A stretch of 64,000 bases of DNA from Micropterix aruncella. Taxonomy: Eukaryota > Arthropoda > Insecta > Lepidoptera > Micropterigidae. The notes below the pieces were generated by a model, which saw nothing but the letters and a program-made list of their open reading frames with translations, did not search any database and was not told the DNA's origin. The position numbers and the translations under genes were made by a program. The DNA lies in NCBI GenBank assembly GCA_944548615.1, contig OX155955.1, forward strand, positions 9,946,438 through 10,010,437, given 5' to 3'. Shown here piece by piece: positions 32,396 through 43,126 of this stretch; the stretch's first letter is position 1; each line of letters starts with the position of its first letter.

Positions 32396-33704
32396 CGATA
32401 TAATACCGGTATTAACGTAACTTCACTAGGAAATATGACTTGTATATATGATGATTCAGAAGAATAAATACTGAATGGCATAATAGATTCTAATCGTATA
32501 TATACGCCATAGACTGGGAAATTTGGCTACAAACAAAAGAACCCAACAAAAAAAAATAGATAACAGATGTTTTGAACAATTAAAAATTGATCAATCAAGA
32601 TTAGGTTACACAGTGTGTTACAGATATTGAGAACATAGGGCTAGGTAGAGAACATAGAGCTGGTAGCAAAAATGAAAGAAACCATGAATTTTGTGAGATA
32701 CGATACAATCTTAAAATTATTAAAATAAAACGACGATCTGGAAAACCAAATACTAGAAATCAAAGAGAAATGTTACATTTGAATTTGATTTCAAGAAATA
32801 AAACTACGAGACATGACAAAGTAACATTTTCCTATAGTGGTAAAGGTACGAGGTCAGTATCATTTCAAAATTCAGTAACTAAATATGGGCAGCATTTTTT
32901 GGGCAAATTTGTCAGGATTCGCTTCTTCTGGATAGTTTGAGGAAATAGAAGCAAGGAAAGGCAACTTTTTTTTAAAATAATATAATTGTTATTTTGGAAA
33001 ATTTGGCAGTGCCCCCCTGGAGCTCCCCCCCCCCCCCCACTCCACCTTAGTGGATCCTATCCTGTGGCTACCTAGTTACGTCACTGATATTCTAATTTGA
33101 CATACATAGGTATATTTCGACATGTGTCGACTTCCGCCGCCGGCTGTATCGCTCCAGTTTAGTCTCGTACCTACTCAGCCAAGGTTGAACCGAGCGCGCG
33201 CACTTCCGCCCCCGGGCCGTTACTACCCCAATCTTGCCTTTTTTATCCTTCTCGTTTTGTATCTTTTCTGCTTAAGAACACACGGATTCATCAACGACTG
33301 CAGGCGCGCGTTGAAAAAGAATCAACCCTACGACGAGGGCGCACGCAAATTAAGCTAAATCGAAAAATATTGTAGCTACTGCCTGTTTCGCCTTACCAAT
33401 ATTAACACATCGTGAGGGCAATGGACATTCATCTGAAGTATGCTTTTGAAATAGTTTTATAAAGACCGAAATAGTGATTCGACGCCCCGAACATACCAAA
33501 GAAACTACTAAAATAAATGGTCAAAATCAAACCATTAAAAGAACGAAATAAAAAAATTGTTACCTAAATTACACAGAAGTCGAAAGAATACTATAAATCA
33601 TGCTAGAAGCAAGGAATAACGGAATAAATAAATACAAACGGATCTGCCATGGAATTCACCGACCGGAGTCGGGCCCATCATAATACTATTTTTTTTTTTT
33701 TTAC
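32396..33704. other. Unassigned DNA
   Basis: Poly-C at 33028-33040. 33120-33350 is a GC-rich island with a 78-codon plus-strand frame of no known domain. The 3' UTR of the LINE to the right may extend to about 33650. Confidence 0.35.
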
Positions 33705-35255
33705 ACTTCTGGGGGGTGAGCAGTGGATTCCGGACTTACGAACCGGCTGTGGTAGGTTTAGGACAGCTGTCTTGCCACATGTGAGCGTTCACCTTACCAC
33801 CCATTCACTCCCCCTTCGAAGCCATAGAATTTGAGATGCGCAAATCGCAGTTTTAGATAATTTTTCTAAGAAAGAGTTGATTATTTTTCTGGAAAGGCCA
33901 AGATCTTTAAAGAGGTGAAATAGAGATTTAGCTGGCAGGCCACGAGCGCCAACTTCCACCGCGTGAAGGTGAACAGTGAAGCCGTTCCGGGTTACGGCAT
34001 TTGCAAGATCATGGTATTTATTTAATTTGTACTCGTGGTCTTTTGGGATATTTGATTCCCATGGAACAGTTAATTCTACAATAAGAGCCACCTTCCGAGA
34101 TAGAGAGTAAAGAGTTATATCTGGACGGAGTGCTGTGCATCCGAGACTTTCAGGGAATTTATACTGCTTAGAGACCGAATCAACCTCCAGAATCCAATCT
34201 GTAGCTTTCTCGATTATTGAGAAAGGTTTTGTAGTTAAATGTTTTTTGCCTTTAGAGCCATCCCGCACAAACTGTATTGGGGGTTTGGAGGATACTGTCA
34301 AACCCTTGTTGGCACGAGCCACTGAGAGACTAATTACCTCGCGAATAACAGCGAGAACTTTGTCATGGCGGTAAGTGTACCGTCTTTGATCTAAGGCCAC
34401 CTTGCAGCCAGCTAGAATGTGTCTAGCTGTGCAAGGGGTATTGCTACAGAGGGGATAAGAACTATCCTCGTCAAAGCTCCAACGAGCGAGGTTACTGGGG
34501 TCTGGAAGTGTATGCTGAAAGGCATTCAAATAAAATTTCAGCATCTCTGGCGTCCAGTCATAGAGCATTACCTTCCAGTGCATTGGAGGCGGAATGCAAA
34601 AGTCCCCAATTGTTGTCCAATCATTCTGGCATTGAAGGCCAATAGCATGAGCCATACTCTTGCTGTCGTAATCTCCCCGCAAAAGAGACTTCTTCAAGTC
34701 CACGTCGCTCGTGGTTGTACTGCCATACCCCAGACCAGTGCCATTCTGGCTGATTCCAGTAAGGAACTTTTTGTGGAAGTCTACGCGGGCTTGTAGTTCA
34801 TTTGAATCACTACGGCCACTTATTACGTGCTTCGATATTGCCGGATCTTTGGAATTGCACAGAATCGAATTTTTGGTTATTCTGGAGTTGGCGTAGAGCA
34901 GAGAGGGCAGTTTAAGCGCTAGCCCAAAATTTTGTTTGGACCTGAAGAGAGTCGAGGGGTCAGCTGGTTTGGCTAAGGACAGCCAGGATTTTAAACTAGC
35001 TGTCACCAGCGCATCTAGACGGGACAGTTGGGTTTTGGTAAAATCGTAAATAAGAAAGGGCCATGACAAATGTGACGTTAGATAATTGTCATAGATCCAG
35101 GCCTTACGAGGGCCAGAAATTAGCAAGGCATCTATTTTCGCCAGGCAACTTTTGAATTTCTTTTGTAAAATGATTCTCAATAATTTCTTTTGTAAAATGA
35201 ATGAACATGGATCGGCGGACCATAACATTATTATATATATAATGACCGTCTTCAC
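33705..35255 (-). mobile_element. LINE with restriction-like endonuclease, 5'-truncated
   Basis: The long open frame at 33789-35255 (488 codons, no stop) is the C-terminal half of an R2-superfamily polyprotein; the RT fingers and palm are missing. A ~100-bp 3' UTR and a T13 run on the plus strand (A-rich tail on the coding strand, about 33690) follow. Upstream of the frame a 28-bp direct duplication (AATTTCTTTTGTAAAATGA at about 35154 and 35182) is visible. No TSD was read. Confidence 0.75.
33789..35255 (-). CDS. Non-LTR retrotransposon polyprotein, C-terminal half (thumb, zinc knuckle, endonuclease)
   Basis: Domains in order: an RT-thumb-like region (about residues 30-130; GPRKAWIYDNYLTSHLSWP, LDALVTASLKSWLSL), a zinc-knuckle region near residue 275 (YPLCSNTPCTARHILAGC), and a restriction-like endonuclease near residues 375-440 with the PD...(D/E)xK-type core RPDITLYSLSRK and IVELTVPWE, then HAVEVGARGLPAKS. 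Elements of the NeSL/Utopia/R4 type use this nuclease to nick the target. In relatives the knuckle usually begins CPLC; here the first Cys is Tyr. The frame is fully open, so the copy may be young, but it starts inside the polyprotein and lacks the RT catalytic motifs. The start Met is arbitrary. Exact clade within the RLE group is uncertain. Confidence 0.82.
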   Translation of the reverse strand: MKTVIIYIIMLWSADPCSFILQKKLLRIILQKKFKSCLAKIDALLISGPRKAWIYDNYLTSHLSWPFLIYDFTKTQLSRLDALVTASLKSWLSLAKPADPSTLFRSKQNFGLALKLPSLLYANSRITKNSILCNSKDPAISKHVISGRSDSNELQARVDFHKKFLTGISQNGTGLGYGSTTTSDVDLKKSLLRGDYDSKSMAHAIGLQCQNDWTTIGDFCIPPPMHWKVMLYDWTPEMLKFYLNAFQHTLPDPSNLARWSFDEDSSYPLCSNTPCTARHILAGCKVALDQRRYTYRHDKVLAVIREVISLSVARANKGLTVSSKPPIQFVRDGSKGKKHLTTKPFSIIEKATDWILEVDSVSKQYKFPESLGCTALRPDITLYSLSRKVALIVELTVPWESNIPKDHEYKLNKYHDLANAVTRNGFTVHLHAVEVGARGLPAKSLFHLFKDLGLSRKIINSFLEKLSKTAICASQILWLRRGSEWVVR

Positions 35256-37860
35256 TTAGATTAGAAAAGCAAAGATTAGGGAAAAACAAAAGCTACATAT
35301 TAATAGAAATGCTAGAGGGAGCACGAAACCTACCTAGCTATGCGATAAAAGATTCGCTGAAGGGAAAACAAAAACAAAAAAAATATAGTTTATTAAGGAG
35401 TATAATAAGAAGGGAGTCCACGCACCAGCAGCGATCAGATACTCTGCAGATACTTGGAAGACTTACACGTGGAATAGCTCACTAAAACAAGTAACATTAT
35501 TACGACAATGAAATACAAAATATGGAATAATATTACGATATAATAATGGAGAAATGAAAAGACCTAGCAAAAAAATGGGAAGAAAGTCTACGAGAAGGCC
35601 GCAGAAATTACAATCTGGAATAAAGTGAACCACAAGTCGACGACGCTGCACAAAATTGCCATTGAAACTTCTCCCCCCCCCCCTCGCTCTAATCTGTTTA
35701 TCATCCCTAACCCCAGCATTAGCTTAAGGTTGATAAAGACCAGTCGAGGACTCTTATATTTCTACCATTCAAAGAGCTGGTGATCCTATGCTTCGACCGG
35801 CATAACCTTGGTATGCCGGTCGACCAGGTCTAGAGTATTCCTGGCTGGGGTGATACGGTAGGGATTACGATAAGTGTTGAATATTAATAGTTATGTTTCT
35901 CAAATGATTTTGTAGTTTCTGTGAATGCATTCATAATTCTTAGTATTTTAAAATTAAAAATCTAAGAGTCGAAGCTCATATATTTTTTTATCTGTTAAAA
36001 AATACATTGTTGATGTACCTACGTATTTACTATCACCAACATTTAACCCACTAAACATAATATCCTAATTTACTAATACCCATATATGTATCAAGAATGA
36101 TTACCTGCACGACAGGGTTACACACAAAACAGAAACAAATTAAGGGCTGAACCGTATCCGTGGCGGAGTTTTTGCTTCTGCCTGTATCTGCCTCTCTTTC
36201 TCTTTCCTCTCGCGCACCGGGCTGTTTTTAACGCATGTCTAATGACACGATAAGCTTATTAATAGTCAGTTCTAGTATTATTTTCGATGGAAAATCTTCT
36301 TGAATGATTCATTGATTTACGATATCAATGTTAAAATTTTAGTCAAACAATAAGAGTCTAGGCGGTTGGGAATCATATTTACACAATCGCGTGGACGTAT
36401 TTGCATTGAGCGTTAAAAACATATTTTTATATTAGCTTCAAAAATATTAACATTGCTTAATTGTTTATATAGGAGCTGTGTAGCATCAAATTTTATATAT
36501 ATTGTTTAAAGGTATATATTACTTTTAAAGGATTGCCAATGAGAAATATAATTGGAAGAATTGCAGTATGCAAATTGTCTATATTTTTGTATTAAAAAGT
36601 AGGATAAGGTTATCTGTATTATTTAAAGTCAAATATGCAACTGCAATATTTCAAAAAATATTTGATTTTGTTTTATTTATTAGGATAACATATGGCCAAT
36701 CAGTATCGATAGTTGACTAAACTAGTAGAGAAAGTTGATTAAATTACCTATACTTGTATTGCTGTCACTCACGACGAATGGAGCACGACCAGTGAAGTAT
36801 ACTTGCGATCACCTAGTACTATATTTAATTTTGAAAACTGAGAATTAAAGAAAAATATATAATTAAGCTAAACATGCGGAAAAATTATTTTACCAGCCGT
36901 AATGGTGAAACGAAAGTTGCTAGATTAATAGTGTTTTGCTCTCCTAAATTGGTATATGATGCCATTTTTACTTTAGAAAGCTACGTATCATCAAATATTC
37001 CGTAATACGTAATGCCATCAGAAGTAATTTAAAACAGTAACACAATTTCACTGAATATCAACGTATTGTATTGTATAAAGGTCTGTGTTAATGATGCCAC
37101 TGCAGGACGAAATATCTGAGTCATCATTAATAGTCCAGGAAAATCTGTTGTATCGTACATACTTTTGATACGTCGAAATATAACTTTTTATTAACATTCA
37201 ACCATCGGTAGATAAATTAAGCGTACAGAAACAAAGACCAGTAAAGTATCTCTTGCTGTTACCTATTACCATATTAAATTGTATATATTGGCTGTAAAAA
37301 GAATAAAAGATATGGACTGTAGAGATTAAAGATATTAAATAAATATAGTATTTCTCTGTAAATATTTTCTATTCAATTAACTTGTTACAAATGAGAAGAG
37401 ATTTTTAAATTGACTACCTAGATCGGCCCATGACAATTCCAAAAAGTTACATCGGGACTCTGGTGGGGTAGAGGGAAGAGAAAGGAGGGGGGGGGGGGTT
37501 CGGAGCTCGTAGGGCGGACGCCAAAATGGCCGAACTTCCGCTCAGCGCTTCGAACGTCATTAAACCGTATTAATAACGTTTTCAGTGAATATAAATGATT
37601 GAATTTATATTCCTCGGCCTACGCAATATGCGCGGACAATATCACAATGCCCGTCTGCGATTGCCTGACCTCGATATGAATTAATTGCGTATAGTTTGGA
37701 TGTAATAATTATTTCATCTAGTCATTTACCCACCATCACACGGGCTGGACAATTGCAATTTTTATAGTACCTGGCATATGTAATAGGTGTTATACAATTT
37801 ATTGCACTACAAAATAATAACAGACAAACGATATGGCACTTATTTTTATAAAAATGTGTT
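35256..37860. other. Mostly AT-rich, unassigned DNA
   Basis: CGACCGGCATA / TATGCCGGTCG at 35794-35822 forms an 11-bp hairpin. Poly-G at about 37488-37499. 37500-37700 is GC-balanced with homeobox-like TAAT words. No coding support. Confidence 0.4.
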
Positions 37861-38415
37861 TTTTACTTTTCTGCAGAGGTAAAGTATTGTGAACGTATTT
37901 ATGTGTGTATGTGTGTGGGGGGGGGGTGTTTATGTGTGTGTAAGAGAGAGTGAGTGTGTTCATACTACACGATATTGCCCAAAAGCTTCCTCCGATTGAG
38001 CTGAAGTTCGGCATGCAGGCATCATTTTGTAATTTGGTCATGGCAAGAGTTGAAAAGAGTGTGGTTGAAATCGGTCCACCGGGGGCCGCGCTAGTCATAC
38101 TTCAATCTCGAAATATTGAACTTAAAAACTTGACATTCGGCACACGTATGTGTTGTTGGGTCAAAGCCACATTTTGGTGGTAATATCACATAAATAAGCG
38201 ATATTAGTAATATTTCATTAGAGCTGTATTTAATAAAATACTACATCATATTGGAAAAATACTGTTTTAATGCCACGGAAAATACTACAAATGTATTACG
38301 AAAGAAATATTAAAATTCTATGAAATAAGGGAGGAGGGGTGGAGGGCTAGGGGGTGTTGCGATGGGGGGGGGGGGGTAGTTGTCTACTTTCCGGGGAAGT
38401 ATTGGAAAGACCCAA
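37861..38415 (+). repeat. Family C repeat, copy 2
   Basis: Same block order as 27056-27690: GGTAAAGTATTGTGAACG, GT-rich part, CCGATTGAGCTGAAGTTCGG, TCATGGCAAGAGTT, CCACCGGGGGCCGCGCTAGT, AATACTACATCATATTGGAA, poly-G (about 38363-38376), GGGGAAGTATTGGAAAGACC. Confidence 0.78.
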
Positions 38416-38937
38416 TCGATTTTTTCTTTAACCTAGAACTCAACCTATTATAAAATAATAATATTATAACAGACAAATTTTTAAATCATAGCTCTATATT
38501 TTAATAATGTTTACATAAAAATGTCATGTTTTTATTTGGTACACTGGTTTTAATACGTACTATTTTAAGCACTTTAATGTTCAGATAGACTTATAGATTC
38601 TGCCTCCATATAATTTCTGTGATATAATAAGCCCACATAAATTGCGGTAAATGCCACTAATAATTCAAGTTATCAATGGTCTATCTTCGATTAAGTCACT
38701 ACATATAAGCTCGACTTCAAAATTCTTGCGCCAGATGTTGTCTCCACGCCCCACAACCCCATCACAGTGTCCCTCCCATCCTAAAGAGGTTTTCTTTCCT
38801 GAACGGCAACTTTATTTCTCGAAATACACACATAAAACTGTAAGAAATTAAAGGCCAAAGAACTTGCCTTCCAACCTAAAATGAAACGAAATACTGACTA
38901 CTTTTTTTATATTTTTTTTTTGTTTGCACTTCAACCT
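38416..38937. other. AT-rich DNA, nothing recognised
   Basis: No feature seen. Confidence 0.4.
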
Positions 38938-39350
38938 TCTGGCGCTCCTGGACGGTCTGCGCACCGTGCGGCGTAAGCCAATCGGTTGTACACTCTGACT
39001 AACAGTCGAGGGAGTCTGGAAGCAGTCCTGTTTCCTATAGAGCGGGGGTGAAGCAGTCTCACTGCTTCGTAAGGGAGAGTACTGCTCAAGCGACCTCGAA
39101 CTCGTAACCAATCGAGAGACTGGAATAATCTGGTCGCAATTGGAAGTAAGGGCGTGAGTGTAAACCCGCTGGGTTACACCCCTGGTTATCTCGCGGATAA
39201 GGTGTTGGCCTCTTACGGGCATGTGGCGGAGACGGTGGACTGTTTTGTCCAAGTCTTCTGCGTTCACTTCACGGGAGATAGAACGACTAATCGTTAAAAC
39301 TTCATGAGGTGACGGGTTCGCCCGTTGTAGTTGACAACTCTATTTGTCAT
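38938..39350 (+). mobile_element. Family R retroposon, 5'-truncated with internal deletion
   Basis: Starts within the distal part (CTGGCGCTCCTGGACGGTC) and runs through CGGCGTAAGCCAATCGG and TTTCCTATAGAGCGGGGGTG to the constant end CCCGTTGTAGTTGACAACTC. Relative to the copies at 7.7 and 23.7 kb, about 100 bp between the GAGCGGGGGTG block and the CTGCTTCGTAAGGGAGAG block is deleted. Confidence 0.78.
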
Positions 39351-40429
39351 GTTCGTGTCTGCAAAATATGTAAGTTGTATCCAACATAGTGCACATAATT
39401 AACTTCCATGATAAGTCCGGTGAAAACTAATAAATAAACAAACAAAACAAATAAAAGACTAAGAATTTATGACAGATTCCAGTACAAGAAGAAACTCACA
39501 TAATTAGGTTAAACACAAAAAATAACTCAGTTCCCTTTAATTTCAAAATTTTTTATTCTTTTTTGATCATTTTTAAGGTAAATCATTTTTATACTGATAC
39601 TTATTTTGTGAATCATGAGATAAACGGCCCATGCGCAATTATTAATTAAGTATGCGGAGTACGCATAATATAGTAAAATTAGTGATAATGTAAAAATATT
39701 AATGATAAGCATTGTATAATTAGAGTAATGTTTGTGTAATTATACTAAATAAATAAATTAACTCTTTGTTCCATAAAATTGCCAAAAAAAAAAACAAAAA
39801 ACAGTAATCAAACAATCACATTAATAATATTAAACTAAACGTTAATATCGCAACGTGCTGCGTTAGCGAGGATTAGTTATTATACCATTTAAATTCCTTT
39901 GTTGAATAAATGAACTTTGAAGTTTCAGTCTGTGTAGTGAAACAGCGACTGGAATTCACAGGGCATGTCAGAACTCGTAATCAGTGGAGCCTCAAATATT
40001 CATAATATTCAGATATGGATTACCTCAAAGTCCAGACTTGAATTTGAGGGATTGTTTATCAACAATACCTGAAATTAGTAGTGCTTATTTCTCTGTTTTG
40101 ATAACAAAATTACTTTTATTATTTTTACCTCGGTTTAAGATGAATCATCAAAGCGTATGTGGAAAAGTATGCACCGCCCTTATTTCCGATATTTTTCCAA
40201 TTTTTGTTTTTGTTTTATTGATATGACCAGTTATAATAACTCCAAATCCTGAACAAAAACATGTGTTTTGCGCATTGTTAATAAACAATTACTAGGATTT
40301 TTCGCCATTAAATATCATCCTTTATTTTCGGTCTTCTGAACAATCGCATTTTGTCATAGATTTTTTTATTTTTATTTGTTGAGTGGGGCTTTTCTAAGGT
40401 CTTTATGAGCCTTGTAACACTGCGACCAT
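39351..40429. other. AT-rich DNA, nothing firmly assigned
   Basis: 39984-40080 translates YGLPQSPDLN, faintly Tc1-like, not accepted. AT-rich with A runs. Confidence 0.35.
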
Positions 40430-40803
40430 TGCTGATCTATTGTGTTCGCCACCTACTATAGTTCTGCGCTAAGCCTCGTGTCATTTAATAACCGCAACAG
40501 GCTTTAGGCGCCAGATTGTTTTACCTCCTCAGGTTGGATGTAATGACCACCCAAGTGGGTGTATCTTTTACTTATCAGCGGGCCACACTCGCACATGAGG
40601 TGCTGGGGAGTTTCCTCTGCTCATTGGCAGAACCTGCACATTTTTGTGTCTCTTTGTCATACATAGATTTTGTTGCCTACTCTTCTTTTCACACCAGCAT
40701 GTTGGTTGACTGGAAGATATTGTTGTAGTGTAGCAATAAGTCCGCCATTTTATCTTATTTCTATTGTGCAATAAAGAGATTTTCATTCACTCATTCATTC
40801 ATA
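40430..40803 (+). mobile_element. 5'-truncated retroposon with ATTC tail
   Basis: The last ~110 bp match 30541-30632 (GGTTGACTGGAAGATATTG ... CTATTGTGCAATAAA) and end in CATTCACTCATTCATTCAT. The upstream part, with GCGGGCCACACTCGCACATG and TTGGCAGAACCTGCACATTT, is taken as LINE 3' UTR or C-terminal region. The exact left border and clade are uncertain. Confidence 0.65.
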
Positions 40804-41324
40804 GATATCACAGTTACCATAGATATTCCTATTTACTCGGGGACTACGAAACCTACAAATGCCATTTTTTCCGACTATAAACCTTCCAATGTCCTTAAGA
40901 CTTAAGCATCTAATAAAATTTTAATAAATAAAATAGTTTCATTTCAAAAAAGTGTGTTTCATTCAAATATGTGTTTCGTTTCCTTGTGGTAAGTGCATAG
41001 ATATGAATAATATGACACGGAAGCTATCTACTGTGCAGCACTGCAACAGTCATATTTTGCAGAGTGGTATGCGTCATGAATGAAAGATATCAGAACTGTG
41101 AGAATAATCAGTGAGAATAATCAGTGAGAATATTTTAAGAAATGACGGAATCAGAATCGTAATCCGTAAACCAGTAATAGTTGCCTCCCTAGTAATTTCA
41201 TACTATTGGCTTCCGTAATTTACTATGGATTACTGGTGTTAAGCAATCAGAAGTTTTCTGTTCACGCCTATCTTAGTTTTATTGCCTGGTAATCTACGCT
41301 CCATTTTTTTCCGGACCACCAACC
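40804..41324. other. AT-rich DNA
   Basis: Includes a short tandem duplication of AATAATCAGTGAGA (about 41100-41130). Otherwise nothing recognised. Confidence 0.4.
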
Positions 41325-41785
41325 GACAAGAAGGGAAAGTATTGTGAAGAAGGTATTCGGTGTGTCTGTCTGCGTGTATTCCTCTACAATAGCGCTCAAA
41401 GGCTTAATCCGATTGAGCTGGTACATTTGGCATGCAGGCATCATTTAGTCATGGCAAGAGTTGAAGAAATTGCGGTTGAAATTGATTCGCCAGGGGGAGT
41501 CCCAGTCATATTTCAATCCCAAAATATTAGACGTAGATACTTGAAGTATGATACACAGATGCTTTGTTGTGCGAAAGTCACATTGGGAAAAATCTCATAT
41601 TACTCGTACAAGCCACAATAATAATATTTAAATTCCACCATACATTTTAATTTAATATTAGAGTCTATCCGGGTTTGTCCGTCGATCGAGAGAGGGCGCT
41701 CATCGATTTTTAAAATAAAATTGATATTCAGATTAAATCAGTTCTTGGCTCTTTGCCGGGAAAGTCTTGGGGTGACACAAACATC
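41325..41785 (+). repeat. Family C repeat, copy 3
   Basis: Contains AGGGAAAGTATTGTGAAG, CTACAATAGCGCTCAAAGGC, CCGATTGAGCTG, TCATGGCAAGAGTTGAAG, CGCCAGGGGGAG and ends CCGGGAAAGTCTTGGGGTGA. The G-tract region of other copies is mostly missing. Confidence 0.75.
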
Positions 41786-42533
41786 GATAATATCAATCGT
41801 TTTTTTTAAATATAGGTACTGTATAAAAAAAAAAACGTTTTTTATTACACTGTATTAAACCGGCACTGCGTTTTGTAGCTTTTGATTCATTGATGATTAA
41901 GCTTTTGGTTTGTTGTTAGTCTCTATAAAACGACTCTAATACCTGATTAAAGGCCGATCTCTAATTGAAATAAATTGACCCTAATGCTCTAACTAATTTA
42001 GCGACAGAATTAACTATAAGGGTGATAGCGTCGGTTCCCCAACAATCTTGCGATAATAAGACCCTGCTGGAGGGCGGGGAGGGGAGCGAGAGGGAAGGAC
42101 GGGAAGCTATCTATCTCCCTTCCTCTCCCACTCCGGCACATTACCCATGATGTACCGGGGAGCGTGGATAGTCCGTGTCATTCGAAATCATACCACGTGT
42201 CCCATATTTCATCATCATCCCTCGGCGGCGGCGCGTCCGTCTCCCTCGCACTTACAGAGCGCACTGGAAGCGCAAACGGGATGGCGATAGCTCGAATATG
42301 CCTGGCGCGCCGCGATGAGTGTCGTATGTATGTTCCGGGTCGTCGGCAGTACAGTCAACGGCGAAAACGCTGGCTAATTCAGAATGTAAACAAACAACGG
42401 GGGTAATTTAATTATATAGAATGAGGTTTATCAGTTTTGAAAACAGGAGGAAAATATACTTACACCAGGAAAATCAAACTCAAAACCGGCAGAATCTATG
42501 AATTCATTGAGGAATCAATATTAAAAAATTGGT
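41786..42533. other. Unassigned DNA with GC-rich island
   Basis: 42030-42400 is GC-rich and non-repetitive (GGCGGCGGCGCGTCCGTCTC). The plus-strand open frame there has no domain. Possibly regulatory. Confidence 0.35.
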
Positions 42534-42620
42534 TGTTTCACCCCGAGCGTTTCCCGGCAAGCAGACCCCCCCCATCGCTACCCCCCCCCCCCTCCCTTCC
42601 ATTTTGCCGGTATAAATATT
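42534..42620 (-). repeat. Family C repeat, partial copy
   Basis: TTTCACCCCGAGCGTTTCCC then GGCAAGCAGA and a poly-C run: the reverse complement of the family C right end and G-tract. Confidence 0.65.
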
Positions 42621-42758
42621 TAGTCTGGCGGTATGGTCGTACGATATTGCAACTTTGCCCACCATATTGTATATTATGTGTCCAATAAAATTGAAACAAA
42701 CAAACAAAACAAAAATTCAATATTGTCTTAGTGGGGATTCATGGAAGCAGTACCGGGT

Positions 42759-42806
42759 AGTACCGTTACTGAATACCGGTTAGTACCGGTATTCAGTAAC
42801 GGTACT
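42759..42806. repeat. Perfect 22-bp hairpin, TAGT loop
   Basis: Arm 42759-42780 (AGTACCGTTACTGAATACCG and two more bases), loop TAGT, exact complementary arm 42785-42806. The loop is the same tetranucleotide as in the hairpin at 14677-14720. Confidence 0.92.
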
Positions 42807-42959
42807 CCTATCCTATTGCATAGTTGCAATATGATTTAATATTTCTTTGGTCACAAAAATCTGATAATGGTCTGGAAAAAGTATTGCTACACAACAGCGA
42901 TATAAACATAAAATATGTCTACAGCTGTGTAACTACTCTGACACTGAGAAAAATATAAA

Positions 42960-43126
42960 CGTTATTATTCCGCCCCCCCCCCCCCCCATCCCCCCAACTC
43001 TAATTCCTAACTCACCTATGTTTCCAACATTGTCTTTTGTTTATTTAATATCGGTCGATAATGGAGGTGGGAGGGGATGAGACGAGACGGGGTATTGTCT
43101 ACTTGCCGGGAAAGTCTTGGGGTGAC
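42960..43126 (+). repeat. Family C repeat, right-end fragment
   Basis: A C-rich run, then GGTGGGAGGGGATGAGACGA and TTGCCGGGAAAGTCTTGGGG, matching the last part of family C copies. Confidence 0.6.

Noticed and set aside
39984..40080. YGLPQSPDLN resembles a Tc1 transposase block.
   Set aside because: Only about ten residues match, the PIENLW part is missing and nothing around it supports a transposase.
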